Source of the DNA: Microbacterium sp. M28
Lineage (GTDB): Bacteria > Actinomycetota > Actinomycetes > Actinomycetales > Microbacteriaceae
Assembly: GCF_025836995.1 (NCBI RefSeq)
Contig: NZ_CP107546.1
Location: 868,001 to 932,000, forward strand
DNA length: 64,000 nucleotides
Direction of reading: 5' to 3'
The translations under genes and the position numbers were made by a program. Shown one piece after another: positions 8,078 through 16,884 of the stretch. The notes below the pieces were generated by a model. The model did no database searches and was not told the DNA's origin. It was given only the letters and a program-made list of their open reading frames with translations. Position 1 is the stretch's first letter. Every line of letters starts with the position of its first letter.

Positions 8078-8566
8078 ATGGACATCGACGTGGCACGCAT
8101 CACGCCCGAAGACGCCGGCGAGGTGCTGACGATCCAGCGCGCCGCATTCGTCTCCGAGGCCCTGATCTACGGTACGGCGGACATGCCGCCGCTGACCCAG
8201 ACGCTCGATGAGGTGCGCGCCGAACTCGCCGAGGCGAAGGGCTGGGTGGCTCGGGTGGGTCCGCGGCTGGTCGGGGCGATCCGTGTGCGGGAAACGGCGG
8301 ACCTGCTGCTCATCGGGCGGATCGCGATAGCTCCGGACCTGCAGGGCGAGGGGATCGGACGCACTCTGCTCGAGGCGGCGGAGCGGGATTCGCGGGCGCC
8401 GGAGGCCGAGCTCTTCACCGGCAGTCTGAGTGAGGCGAATCTGAGGCTGTACGAGTCCTGCGGGTATCGCGTGACCGAGACGGTGGATCAGGGGGACGGG
8501 ACCTCGCAGGTCTTCATGCGCAAGACGCTCCGCCAGGCGACGCCGATGCGCGATCCCGATGACTAA
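8078..8566 (+). CDS. GNAT-family N-acetyltransferase
   Basis: The 162-residue protein has the GNAT fold order: an N-terminal strand-helix, a central LIGRIAIAPDLQGEGIGRTLLE acetyl-CoA loop (motif A, about residues 80-100) and a C-terminal NLRLYESCGYR motif B. The substrate is unknown. A TATCCT -10 at 8066-8071 is six bases from the ATG, so the mRNA is probably leaderless, and the longer upstream frame is not used. Its stop overlaps the stop of the convergent DUF6766 gene. Confidence 0.88.
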   Translation: MDIDVARITPEDAGEVLTIQRAAFVSEALIYGTADMPPLTQTLDEVRAELAEAKGWVARVGPRLVGAIRVRETADLLLIGRIAIAPDLQGEGIGRTLLEAAERDSRAPEAELFTGSLSEANLRLYESCGYRVTETVDQGDGTSQVFMRKTLRQATPMRDPDD

Positions 8567-9237
8567 TCGGACTCGACGCTGCTGACGTGATGCGGGACGC
8601 CGACGGGTTTGGACTCACCCGACCCACGCTGGCGCAGGTAGATGGAGAACGCCACCATAGCGCCGACCGCGAGGAACTCGGACTGCCAGTTCTGCAGAGT
8701 GCGGTTCCAGAACTCGGAGGATGCCACGTAATCGAGCCAGGTCTCCGGCGGCATCCCGTGCATCGCGTTCTCCTCGTTCGCGACAATGTGTCCCGCCAGC
8801 GACTGCGCGAACCACGAGAGGACGAAAATGGTCCCCATCACCAGGAGCAGGGAGTTCGAGTAGAGCCACAGTCGAGCGCCTCGGACCTTCGCCCACGCGG
8901 GCGAGTCCGCCTCCGCGTGCTGGTCGATCAGCTGCTCCTCGTCCGTGCCGACCCCTTCGTCGCCGGCCTTCTTCGACTCAGGCGACCCCACCTGGATCAG
9001 CCAGATCGTGGCGAGGATGAAGAGGAAGAACTGCAGGAATTCGGATTGCCAGTTCTCGGCGACGTCGACGATGAACTCGGAGGAAGTGATGAACTCGCCG
9101 TACGAGATCGTCGGCTGTCCGTGATGGGTGAGCTCCTCGTTGTTGTAGAGGAATCCGGTCACCGACTGGCCGATCAGCGCGAGTGCGAAGATCGCGAGGA
9201 AGACGAGGCTCAGGCTCGTGCTGCGGAGATAGCGCAC
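8563..9237 (-). CDS. DUF6766-type membrane protein with internal duplication
   Basis: About 224 residues with four hydrophobic helices. Two halves repeat the pattern of a helix, then a [I/V]xSSEF loop, then NWQSEFL and a second helix ending with a [G/S]xxSGESK or GSPESK tail. This duplicated NWQSEFL signature is how I recognise the family; its function is unknown. GGGGAGG at 9247-9253 (minus strand) fits the GTG at 9237. Another GTG at 9246 is directly on the Shine-Dalgarno and less likely. It overlaps the stop of a tiny membrane peptide gene upstream, suggesting translational coupling. Confidence 0.75.
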   Translation of the reverse strand: MRYLRSTSLSLVFLAIFALALIGQSVTGFLYNNEELTHHGQPTISYGEFITSSEFIVDVAENWQSEFLQFFLFILATIWLIQVGSPESKKAGDEGVGTDEEQLIDQHAEADSPAWAKVRGARLWLYSNSLLLVMGTIFVLSWFAQSLAGHIVANEENAMHGMPPETWLDYVASSEFWNRTLQNWQSEFLAVGAMVAFSIYLRQRGSGESKPVGVPHHVSSVESD

Positions 9238-9242
9238 TCGGC

Positions 9243-9362
9243 TCACCTCCCCATCAGCGGCAGGCAGATCATGGCGGCGAGGCCCCCGAACGTGATCGCG
9301 GCCCATGCCCAGAACGCCGTGCGCATCGACGCGCGTTCCGTCTCGTCTGCAGGCATCGGCAT
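9243..9362 (-). CDS. Small single-helix membrane peptide
   Basis: A 39-residue frame reads MPMPADETERASMRTAFWAW and then AITFGGLAAMICLPLMGR: a short acidic N-terminus and one hydrophobic helix of about 20 residues. Its stop codon is directly in front of the DUF6766 start, and its last codons contain that gene's Shine-Dalgarno. The start could instead be one of the internal ATGs. It is below normal annotation length, and I cannot name a family. Confidence 0.5.
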   Translation of the reverse strand: MPMPADETERASMRTAFWAWAAITFGGLAAMICLPLMGR

Positions 9363-9450
9363 CCCGTCGTCTCGTCGCCGTCGCTCTGATCGCACGGTAG
9401 GACTCGATGCCTGGAGTGCAGGAGGGGCTTGCTTTTCGGTTGTGCGAGCA

Positions 9451-10107
9451 CTAGCCGCGTTCGAGCGCCCACCACTGCAGCAGCATGATGGTCTTGCCGT
9501 CGACGATGCGTCCGTCACGGATCATCGTGAGCGCGTCATCGAGGTGCAGCTCGACGACCTCGATGTCCTCGCCTTCCGCGACGACGCCGCCCCCGTCGCC
9601 GGTCCGGTCGCCGGGCGTGTACGCGCCCGCGTAGAAGTGCACCTTCTCGGTGACCGAACCGGGACTCATGTAGGCCGTGAACACGTGCCGCACCGGTCCG
9701 ACGTCGACGCCGAGCTCCTCGGCGACCTCGCGTCGGATCGCAGTCACGGGATCGTCGTCATCCAGCAATCCGGCGGCGGTCTCGACGAGCATGCCGTCCG
9801 CATGCTCGTTGACGTAGGCGGGGAACCGGAACTGCCGGGTCAGCAGAACCGTGGAACGGGCGTCGTCGTGGAGCAGGATCGTCGCGCCGTCGCCCCGATC
9901 GTAGGTCTCGCGCTGAAGCGTCGACCAGCTTCCGTCTCGTCGCCGGTAATCCATCGTGGTGCGGCGGAGGACATGCCATCCGTCGGAGACGAGCTCGACA
10001 TCGCGGATCACGACGTCCGGGTTGCGGTCGAGCTCCCGTCCTTGCTGGTCGAGGCCGGTGCGCCCTCGGCGGTCGGGGACGTCGATACCGGGGCGAGTCG
10101 TGTGCAT
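9451..10107 (-). CDS. Nudix hydrolase (GDP-mannose/ADP-sugar pyrophosphatase type)
   Basis: The 218-residue protein has an N-terminal strand region and a Nudix box (about residues 113-135) reading GLLDDDDPVTAIRREVAEELGV. The REVAEELG core is intact. The glutamate expected six positions after the first Gly is Asp here. The GGLL-type box with a preceding ETAA resembles NudK/ADP-ribose pyrophosphatases that hydrolyse nucleotide sugars to nucleoside monophosphate and sugar phosphate. A TAGCCT -10 lies six bases before the ATG, so it is probably leaderless. Confidence 0.85.
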   Translation of the reverse strand: MHTTRPGIDVPDRRGRTGLDQQGRELDRNPDVVIRDVELVSDGWHVLRRTTMDYRRRDGSWSTLQRETYDRGDGATILLHDDARSTVLLTRQFRFPAYVNEHADGMLVETAAGLLDDDDPVTAIRREVAEELGVDVGPVRHVFTAYMSPGSVTEKVHFYAGAYTPGDRTGDGGGVVAEGEDIEVVELHLDDALTMIRDGRIVDGKTIMLLQWWALERG

Positions 10108-10178
10108 GCTCCCAGGCTAGCCCAGGAACATGCATGAACGTGATAAAACGAGGTCAAACGTGCGAAACGGGCGACCCG

Positions 10179-10574
10179 TCACGCGACGAGCGGCAGGAGC
10201 GAGGCTGCGAAGCCGATCACCGCCGCCGACAGCATCACGGCCGCCAGGACGAAGCAGATGCGCACAGCGGGCGAGCGTCTGTCGAGCCGCATGCGCTCCG
10301 GGTCCCGCGTCGACACATAGCCGATGACCGATGTCTCTTCGGATCTCGCGATCTGCTCATGCAGGCTGAGGACCCGCGAGCAGGTGCGTCCACCCGTGCT
10401 CCACAGCGCGAACTGGTGGTCGTCGATCCCGTCCACGATCGTGACGCTCACAGGCGCGTAGGAGCCTTCGGCCACGCGGATCATGAGTCCGATGATCGCC
10501 AGCGGTATTCCGGCGATGATGCCGATCCACGAGATCAGTTCGCCGATCGTGCCGACGATGTCGACCGCGGTCAT
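10179..10574 (-). CDS. Membrane protein of unknown function
   Basis: A 131-residue protein with an N-terminal helix (SWIGIIAGIPLAIIGLMIR, about residues 13-33), a soluble middle of about 65 residues (VSVTIVDGIDDHQFALWSTG onwards) and a C-terminal helix (about 108-130). The frame is open further upstream, but that part overlaps the C26 peptidase gene antiparallel-like and has no hydrophobic logic, so I start at MTAVDIVGTIGEL. No enzymatic motif is seen. It follows the C26 peptidase gene in the same direction, 52 bp downstream. Confidence 0.65.
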   Translation of the reverse strand: MTAVDIVGTIGELISWIGIIAGIPLAIIGLMIRVAEGSYAPVSVTIVDGIDDHQFALWSTGGRTCSRVLSLHEQIARSEETSVIGYVSTRDPERMRLDRRSPAVRICFVLAAVMLSAAVIGFAASLLPLVA

Positions 10575-10626
10575 GAAGCGCGGCGGCGTCTGTGTTGCAT
10601 TCCTGAACGTTATCGCAGGCGGCCGC

Positions 10627-11373
10627 TCATCGGCCCGCGCGTGCGGGTGCGCGCTGCGCCTGCCGCTCGAGTCGGCGCAGCAGAGGGGTGAGCTGCAGAG
10701 CCGCCGCCGAGGGATGCTCCGGATGCCATTGCACACCCGTGATCGGTGCCGAATCGTGCACGACGGCCTCCGCGACACCATCCGCAGCTCGTGCGGCGAT
10801 CCGCAATCCGGCGCCGAGCACGTCGATCGCCTGATGGTGCGTGCAGAGCACGGATCGCGAGGCATCCACGTCCGCCTCGAGATCCGTGTCCGCCACCAGA
10901 CGCACACGGGAGCGCACGAAGGGATCGGTCGCGACCGAGCCGCGATGCCGGTCCGAGGTCGGCAGATGCTGGATGAGAGTCCCGCCGAGGGCGACGTTGA
11001 TCACCTGCATCCCGCGGCAGATGCCCAGCACCGGCTTGTGGCGCTGCATCGCCTCCAGGACGACGGCGATGTGCGTGCTGTCGGTTCGCGGCTCGTGATG
11101 CCCCGAGCCGGGGTAGTCCACGCGGGTGCCGTACAAGCGCGGATCGACGTCCTCCCCGCCCATCAGCACGATGAGGTCCGCCCACCGGGCGGCCGCGTGC
11201 GTCCGCGCCGTCGGCAGCTCGGCGGTCGGCACCAGGAGCGGCTCCCACCCCAGCCCGGCGACGGTCTCGGCCGCGGCGGTGTTCAGCGCATCCAGCTCGG
11301 CCTGGTAGCGGGCCGCATAGGGGCGGCGCGTGCGCAGGTGCAGCAGGGCGACGCGGCGGGTGGGGTGGGGCAT
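10627..11373 (-). CDS. Gamma-glutamyl-gamma-aminobutyrate hydrolase-like peptidase (C26)
   Basis: The 248-residue protein is a class I glutamine-amidotransferase-like hydrolase. The nucleophile C119 lies in LGICRGMQVINVALGG, and the His-Glu pair H217/E219 in GVQWHPEHP; all three are present. An early LMGGEDVDPRLYG block is typical of the PuuD branch, which hydrolyses gamma-glutamyl amides of polyamines. No polyamine genes are nearby, so the substrate is open. It is downstream of the carotenoid operon and separated from it by hairpins. Confidence 0.9.
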   Translation of the reverse strand: MPHPTRRVALLHLRTRRPYAARYQAELDALNTAAAETVAGLGWEPLLVPTAELPTARTHAAARWADLIVLMGGEDVDPRLYGTRVDYPGSGHHEPRTDSTHIAVVLEAMQRHKPVLGICRGMQVINVALGGTLIQHLPTSDRHRGSVATDPFVRSRVRLVADTDLEADVDASRSVLCTHHQAIDVLGAGLRIAARAADGVAEAVVHDSAPITGVQWHPEHPSAAALQLTPLLRRLERQAQRAPARAGR

Positions 11374-11470
11374 GGCGGCTCCGGTCGTCCTCGGCCCGCG
11401 TCACCCACACGGGCCATCATTCCTGGTGGATGCCGACCATCCTGTCCTGCTCGCTTTGCGAAGGCGGGTC

Positions 11471-11517
11471 ATCGCCGTTTCGGCGATGTTTCGAGGTGCG
11501 CACAGCGCACCATCGAA
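11471..11517. terminator. Double hairpin ending the carotenoid operon
   Basis: Two adjacent hairpins lie just past the mmpL stop: ATCGCCG-TTT-CGGCGAT (11471-11487), and TTCGA-GGTGCGC with GCGCACC-a-TCGAA around an ACA loop (11490-11517). There is no strong T-tract. The remaining 11374-11549 sequence holds no gene. Confidence 0.6.
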
Positions 11518-11549
11518 CCGCGTCGGATGTGCGGACCGTCTGATCCTGC

Positions 11550-13730
11550 TCAGCGCTCGCCGCGCCCGAGCTTCGACGGCCACCAGATCGCGCGCCCGAT
11601 GTCGTAGGCCAGGGCGGGGACGAGGAGCGATCGGACGACGAAGGTGTCCAGCAGCACGCCGAACGCGACGATGAACGCCAACTGCACCAGGAACAGGATG
11701 GGGATCACCGACAGCGCGGCGAACGTCGCCGCCAGCACGAGTCCTGCTGAGGTGATCACTCCGCCGGTGATCGCCAGGCCCCGCAGGATTCCGTCGCGCG
11801 TTCCGTGCTTCACGGACTCCTCGCGCACGCGCGTCATCAGGAAGATGTTGTAGTCGATCCCGAGGGCGACGAGGAACACGAATCCGTACAGGGGCACGGC
11901 GGGGTCGGCGCCGGGGAAGTCGAAGATTCCGTTGAAAACGAGCGCCGAGACCCCCAGCGCGGTGCCGAAGGACAGCACCGTGGTGAGGATCAGCAGCACC
12001 GGAGCCAGGATCGAGCGCAGCAGCAGCATGAGGATCAGCATGATCACGACGAGGATCACGGGGATGATGAGGTTGCGGTCGTGGATGGACGCATCGTTCG
12101 TGTCGATCGCCGTCGCCGTGACGCCGCCGACCTGGGCACCCAGGCCGTCGAGCTCGGTGCGCAGCTCTCGGACCGTGGATGCCGCGGCATCCGAATCTGC
12201 GGCATCCGACAGCGTCGCCTGCAGAAGCACATCACCGTCCACGGTCGTGGGCTCCGGCGTCGGCGTGCCAGGTGCGCCGACGGCCTGGATGCCGTCCTCG
12301 GTGACCGGGGCGGAGCCGCTCGGGGAATCGGCCGATGTCACCGAGACCGACTCGACACCGTCGTTCCCGAGCAGGATGTCCGCGGCATCCTGCAGCGAAT
12401 CCTCCGCCACGACGACATACGCCGGGCTCCCCGATCCGCCGGGGAAATGCTCACCGAGCACTTTCTGGCCGTCGCGGGCCTGCGAGGAGCCGAGCACGAG
12501 GTCGGACTGGGGGACGCCGGAGGCATTCAGCTGCGTCACGCCGAGCGCTCCTGCCATCAGCACCAGCGTCGTGACGATCCAGATGACTCGCGGTCGACGG
12601 CTGATGAGGCCGGCGAGACGGACCCACAGTCCCGTCCGGGGCATCCCGTTCTCCGCGGCGACGACCTCCGGCTCGAACGCGGGTCGGCGCGGCCAGAACG
12701 CCGCTCGCCCGAACAGCAGCAGGAGCGACGGCAACAGGGTCAGCGCGGAGAGCATCGCGAACACGATCCCGATCGAGGCGACCGGTCCCAGGGTGCTGTT
12801 CGACTTGAGGTCGCTGAGCAGCAGGCACAGGAGCCCGGCGATCACGGTCCCGCCCGAGGCGAGGATCGGCTCGAAGGATCCCTTCCAGGCTCCGAGCACC
12901 GCGGTGCCGGTGTCCTTGGTCGACCGCAGCTCTTCGCGGAAACGCGCCACGAACAGCAGGGCGTAGTCGGTGGCGGCGCCGATCACGAGGATGAAGAGGA
13001 TGCCCTGGGTCTGCCCGCTCAGCAGCAGGATCTCCGCCTTGGCGAGCCACCAGACGGTGAGCAGCGCGACGCACAGGGCGAACAGGCTCGTCGCGAGCAC
13101 GACGACGGGCAGGAGGAAGGAGCGGTAGACGAGGACGAGGATGACCAGAACGGCGAGCAGCGCGACGCCGAGAAGAAGGCCGTCGATGCCGGCGAAGCCC
13201 GCGACGAGGTCCGCACTGAAACCTGCTGGTCCCGTCAGGTAGACGGTGACGCCGTCCGGCGCCGCCTCCTGGAGCTCGGTCTCGAGAGCGGTCACCGTCT
13301 CACCGAGATCCGCTTCGCTCAGCACGGGGATGAACGCCTGAGCGGCGAGCCCGTCCTCGGACACGAGTGCGGGGGAGACGTCGTCGCCGACGCCTTCCAC
13401 CTCCGGCGCAGCGGCCACGGCATCCGAGATCTGCTCCACATCCGCGTCCGACAGCTCGTCCTCGCCGACGAACACGGCGATGGCGGGGATCGCATCGGTG
13501 TCGTTGAACTCGCCGAGCAGCTGCTGCACGGCGGTCGCGTCCGCGCTCGCCGGGAGGTAGCTGGTCTGGTCGTTGGAGGAGACCTCGTCGACCTTCCCGA
13601 ACAGCGGGCCGCCGAGCGACGCACCCACGAGCCACACCAGGATCAGCGCGACGGGGATGAGGACGCGCGCCCATGAGCGCTTGCGGACACGGGCGCGGGT
13701 CGCCGGTGCAGGGTCGGTCGTGCGGGACAT
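11550..13730 (-). CDS. MMPL/RND-family transporter in the carotenoid operon
   Basis: The 726-residue protein has the RND layout: one N-terminal helix (about 18-38), an external domain (about 40-190), a bundle of five to six helices (about 190-370), a helix near 385, a second external domain (about 410-560) and a C-terminal bundle (about 560-710). The cytoplasmic loop motif GAATDYALLFVARFREEL and its second copy ALGIDYNIFLMTRVREE carry the charged residues of the proton relay. It begins 43 bp after crtEb. In Corynebacterium glutamicum an MMPL-like gene is also part of the crt cluster. It may export or place the C50 carotenoid or a related lipid; the substrate is inferred. Confidence 0.88.
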   Translation of the reverse strand: MSRTTDPAPATRARVRKRSWARVLIPVALILVWLVGASLGGPLFGKVDEVSSNDQTSYLPASADATAVQQLLGEFNDTDAIPAIAVFVGEDELSDADVEQISDAVAAAPEVEGVGDDVSPALVSEDGLAAQAFIPVLSEADLGETVTALETELQEAAPDGVTVYLTGPAGFSADLVAGFAGIDGLLLGVALLAVLVILVLVYRSFLLPVVVLATSLFALCVALLTVWWLAKAEILLLSGQTQGILFILVIGAATDYALLFVARFREELRSTKDTGTAVLGAWKGSFEPILASGGTVIAGLLCLLLSDLKSNSTLGPVASIGIVFAMLSALTLLPSLLLLFGRAAFWPRRPAFEPEVVAAENGMPRTGLWVRLAGLISRRPRVIWIVTTLVLMAGALGVTQLNASGVPQSDLVLGSSQARDGQKVLGEHFPGGSGSPAYVVVAEDSLQDAADILLGNDGVESVSVTSADSPSGSAPVTEDGIQAVGAPGTPTPEPTTVDGDVLLQATLSDAADSDAAASTVRELRTELDGLGAQVGGVTATAIDTNDASIHDRNLIIPVILVVIMLILMLLLRSILAPVLLILTTVLSFGTALGVSALVFNGIFDFPGADPAVPLYGFVFLVALGIDYNIFLMTRVREESVKHGTRDGILRGLAITGGVITSAGLVLAATFAALSVIPILFLVQLAFIVAFGVLLDTFVVRSLLVPALAYDIGRAIWWPSKLGRGER

Positions 13731-13773
13731 GAGAAGCCTTTCGAAGAAGTCGCGGGGGAGGCGTCGGGTCGCC

Positions 13774-14634
13774 TCAGCCCAGCCAGGCGAGGATGAGGAC
13801 CAGAGTTGCGAGGAAACCGGCCGCGTAGTTCAGAGCGATGAAGCGCCGCCAGGCGCGGTTGGTGGATGCCGCGGTGTCATCGGTCGCGTTCCACCACGGC
13901 GCGGCGTTGACGATGTACGGGATCACGAGCACGGCGGAGAGCGCCGCCGGCCATCCGGTCGGCAGAACGGCCGCGCCGGCTGCCAGCCACAGGATGATCG
14001 AGAGCCGGACGGTGACGGTGGCGCCGAGCACGGTGGCGACCGAACCGATTCCCGCCTCCCGGTCGGGGACGATGTCCTGCACGGCACCGAACGCATGCGC
14101 CGCCATGCCCCACAGGAAGAACGCGAGCATGAGGAGCACGAGGTCGACGGAGATCACCGCGCCGCCGATCGCGAGGCCGACGAGCGCCGGACTCACGAAG
14201 TGCGTGCTCGACGTGATCGAATCGAGCACCGGCCGCTCTTTGAAGCGCATCGGCGGCGCCGAGTAGGCGACCACGGCGAAGACGCTCACAGCGAGCCAGG
14301 CGGCGGATGCCGCGTTGCCTGCGGCGAACAGATAGACGAGGAACGGCACGTTGGTCGCCGCGGCGGTCCACAGGGTGGCGCGATGCAGCCGTGGGGGCAG
14401 CAGCGCGCCCTCGATACCGCCCTTTCTCGGGTTCGCCAGGTCCGACGCGTAGTCGAACACGTCGTTGATGCCGTACATGGCGAGGTTGTACGGCACGAGG
14501 AAGTAGAGCACACCGATGACGAACACCAGATCGATCTCGCGGGTCGTCAGCAGGTAGGCGGCGCCGAACGGGAAGGCCGTGTTGATCCAGCTGATGGGTC
14601 GTGAGGCCACCAGAAGGGTGCGGACGGCGTTCAT
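13774..14634 (-). CDS. crtEb: Lycopene elongase / UbiA-type prenyltransferase
   Basis: The 286-residue membrane protein has about seven helices and the two UbiA aspartate motifs: NDVFDYASD (N57, D61, D65) and DIVPDREAG (D187, D191). In C50-carotenoid clusters CrtEb adds dimethylallyl units to both ends of lycopene, giving flavuxanthin-type C50 chains. Position after the two small cyclase genes is that of the Corynebacterium decaprenoxanthin operon. The long upstream extension of the frame overlaps crtYf and is rejected; the ATG at 14634 overlaps the crtYf stop by four bases. Confidence 0.92.
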   Translation of the reverse strand: MNAVRTLLVASRPISWINTAFPFGAAYLLTTREIDLVFVIGVLYFLVPYNLAMYGINDVFDYASDLANPRKGGIEGALLPPRLHRATLWTAAATNVPFLVYLFAAGNAASAAWLAVSVFAVVAYSAPPMRFKERPVLDSITSSTHFVSPALVGLAIGGAVISVDLVLLMLAFFLWGMAAHAFGAVQDIVPDREAGIGSVATVLGATVTVRLSIILWLAAGAAVLPTGWPAALSAVLVIPYIVNAAPWWNATDDTAASTNRAWRRFIALNYAAGFLATLVLILAWLG

Positions 14635-14963
14635 CGATCCGCCTCGCTCCGTGAGGCGCGGGAATCGCGACGCGCGCGCAGCGCCACCCAGATCGACGGC
14701 AGCAGCACGGCGCCGGCGATCGGATACGCGAAGTCCTCGACGGGCGCGAGCCCGATCCGTGCGCCGAGCAGATGCGCGTCGGTGTAGGTGAAGAAGCCGA
14801 CACCGATCATGACGGTGTCGAAGATCGCCGTGAGCAGCAGCAGAACCGCCATGCACAGTCCGACTGCCCGCAATCGGGGCCGTCGGTGGCCGATGAGCAC
14901 CGCCACCGCGGCCAGGACGACGGCGAGGCCGAGGAAGATCAGCGACAGCACCGCGTACGTCAT
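14631..14963 (-). CDS. crtYf: C50 carotenoid cyclase subunit
   Basis: A 110-residue protein with three membrane helices and the PxE-D type motif in LAPVEDFAYPI (about residues 73-83), as in heterodimeric lycopene/C50 cyclase subunits. It works only with the partner encoded just upstream. Ring type (epsilon, gamma or beta), and so the final pigment (decaprenoxanthin, sarcinaxanthin or a C.p.450-like compound), cannot be decided from sequence by eye. Start and stop overlap both neighbours by 4 bp, indicating tight coupling and equal subunit synthesis. Confidence 0.85.
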   Translation of the reverse strand: MTYAVLSLIFLGLAVVLAAVAVLIGHRRPRLRAVGLCMAVLLLLTAIFDTVMIGVGFFTYTDAHLLGARIGLAPVEDFAYPIAGAVLLPSIWVALRARRDSRASRSEADR

Positions 14964-15292
14964 GCGGAATCCTCCGCTCGTGGGCGCTCGAGCAGCCGGG
15001 CCGCGCCCGTGTACAGCACCATCGTGCAGACCACCAGGAACACGAGGAAGACGGGTTCCTCGAGCGGCAGTTCAGGGGCGAGCAGGATGCCGGTGGCCAG
15101 GGGGCTGTCGCCGCGGAGGAAGATCCCGAGCGCGATGCCGGCGGCATCCCAGATCAGGAAGAACGCGAGACCTGCGAGGGTCACGACCAGTGCCGAAACG
15201 GCATCCTTCCAGAAGAACAGGCGGAAGCGCCGATCGACCAGCAGGATGCAGCCGAGGCTCGCGAACAGGGCGAGGAGGTAGACGATCCCCAT
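14960..15292 (-). CDS. crtYe: C50 carotenoid cyclase subunit
   Basis: A 110-residue protein with three hydrophobic helices and the motif APELPLEEPVFL (about residues 73-84), the PLEE signature of the first subunit of heterodimeric cyclases. It starts MGIVYLLALFASLGCILLVD. The ATG overlaps the last base of the crtI stop (TGATG), so translation should be coupled. Assignment as CrtYe rather than CrtYf rests on order (crtI-crtYe-crtYf-crtEb as in Corynebacterium) and on the PLEE motif. Confidence 0.85.
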   Translation of the reverse strand: MGIVYLLALFASLGCILLVDRRFRLFFWKDAVSALVVTLAGLAFFLIWDAAGIALGIFLRGDSPLATGILLAPELPLEEPVFLVFLVVCTMVLYTGAARLLERPRAEDSA

Positions 15293-16884
15293 CAGCGCAC
15301 CTCCCTCGCCGGCGCGGGCACGGGTGCGATCGGGCCGGAGCTGTGGTCGCCCCGTACTCGCTTCAGCACGAGCTCGGCGCTGATCAGGCACATGGGGACA
15401 CCCACGCCAGGGGCCACGGTCGCGCCCGCGTAGTACAGGCCGTCGACCTTGCGAGAGACGTTCTGCGCGCGGAACATCGCGCTCTGCGAGAGGATGTGCG
15501 CCGGTCCCAGCATCCCGCCGCGCCAGGAGTGGTAGTCGTGCGCGAAGTCGGCCGGCCCGAGCGTCTCGCGCACGACGATGCGGTCCCGGAGATCGTCGAT
15601 TCCCGCCCATCGCGAGATCACGTCGATCGCGGCATCCGCGGCTCGTTCGACCGGCGGCGAGCCCGTGCCGTCGGCGCCGCCGGATCCGATCTCCACGTCC
15701 GCCGGCACGGGGATCAGGACGAAGAGGTTCTCGTGATCGGCCGGGGCCACACCCGGATCGGTCGCTGAGGGCCTGCAGACATACAGCGACGCGGTCTCGG
15801 GGATGCGCGGCGCATCGCCGAAGATCGCGTCGAAGTTCGTATCCCAGTCCCGGGCGAAGAACAGGGAGTGGTGGGGCAGAGCGGGCAGCGATCCGCGCAC
15901 GCCCAGCATGACGATCACGGCGCCGGGGCCGCTCGTTCGGCGACGCCACCAGCGCTCAGGGTAGCTCTGCAGCCGCTCCGGCAGCAGCCGGGTCTCGGTG
16001 TGGTGGAGGTCAGCGGCGGACACCACGAGATCGGCGAGTTCGAGGTGCTCGGCTCCGGCGCTGTCGCGCCAGCGAACGCCGTACGCTCGCTCGCGACCGG
16101 CGGACGGCTCGGTGAGGATCGAGGTCACCTCGGCGTCCGTGACCACTTCGACGCCGGCCTCCTCCGCCAGAGCCCGGATGCGCTCGGTGATGCGCCAGAA
16201 GCCGCCCTGCGGATACTGCACGCCTTCGTCGAGATCGAGCGTGCTCATGAGGTGATACATCGCGGGCGCGCTTCGGGGATCCGTTCCCAGGAACACGGCG
16301 GGGTAGCCGAGGATCTGACGGATCACCGGATGCCGGAACCGCCGAGCGGCGAAGGCATCCAGCCGTCGGGTCAGCAGGGTCGCGAGTCGCGGCAGTCGGC
16401 GCAGCACGTCGGCGGACGCGAGCTCGGACAGTCGCGTGAACGGGTTGTAGAGGAAGCGGCGCACCGCCATCTCGTTCGCGTCAGCCGCGGAGGACAGGTA
16501 CTCGTCGAGCCTCGCCCCGGCGCCGGGTTCGAGTTCTTCGAAGAGCGCGCGGACGCGGTCGACGCCGGCGGGGACCGTGACGGACGGTGCCGCTCCGTCG
16601 GCGTCCGGCTCCGAGAAGACCCGATAGGCGGGGTCCAGGGTGACGAGGTCGAGCTGTTCGGCCGTGGTCGTGCCCATCAGCTCGAAGAAGTGGTCGAAGA
16701 CGCCCGGCATGAGGTACCACGACGGACCGGTGTCGAACCGGAAGCCGTCCCGGTCGAGCGTTCCCGCGCGACCCCCGGTGCGGCCGTTGCGTTCGAGTAC
16801 CGTGACCCGGTAGCCGTCGCGCGCCAGCAGCCCTGCGGTGGCCAGACCCGCCACGCCTGCGCCGATGACGATCGCCCGGCTCAT
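15292..16884 (-). CDS. crtI: Phytoene desaturase
   Basis: The 530-residue enzyme begins with a dinucleotide-binding motif, VIGAGVAGLATAGLLARDG, and the RTGGRAGT flavin loop. It carries FDTGPSWYLMPGVFDHFF and ends with the bacterial CrtI C-terminal signature near YYAGATVAPGVGVPMCLISAELV. It converts phytoene through successive desaturations to lycopene using FAD at the membrane. An upstream ATG (16902) exists, but the ATG at 16884 overlaps the crtB stop as ATGA and has GGAG at the right distance. Confidence 0.95.
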   Translation of the reverse strand: MSRAIVIGAGVAGLATAGLLARDGYRVTVLERNGRTGGRAGTLDRDGFRFDTGPSWYLMPGVFDHFFELMGTTTAEQLDLVTLDPAYRVFSEPDADGAAPSVTVPAGVDRVRALFEELEPGAGARLDEYLSSAADANEMAVRRFLYNPFTRLSELASADVLRRLPRLATLLTRRLDAFAARRFRHPVIRQILGYPAVFLGTDPRSAPAMYHLMSTLDLDEGVQYPQGGFWRITERIRALAEEAGVEVVTDAEVTSILTEPSAGRERAYGVRWRDSAGAEHLELADLVVSAADLHHTETRLLPERLQSYPERWWRRRTSGPGAVIVMLGVRGSLPALPHHSLFFARDWDTNFDAIFGDAPRIPETASLYVCRPSATDPGVAPADHENLFVLIPVPADVEIGSGGADGTGSPPVERAADAAIDVISRWAGIDDLRDRIVVRETLGPADFAHDYHSWRGGMLGPAHILSQSAMFRAQNVSRKVDGLYYAGATVAPGVGVPMCLISAELVLKRVRGDHSSGPIAPVPAPAREVR

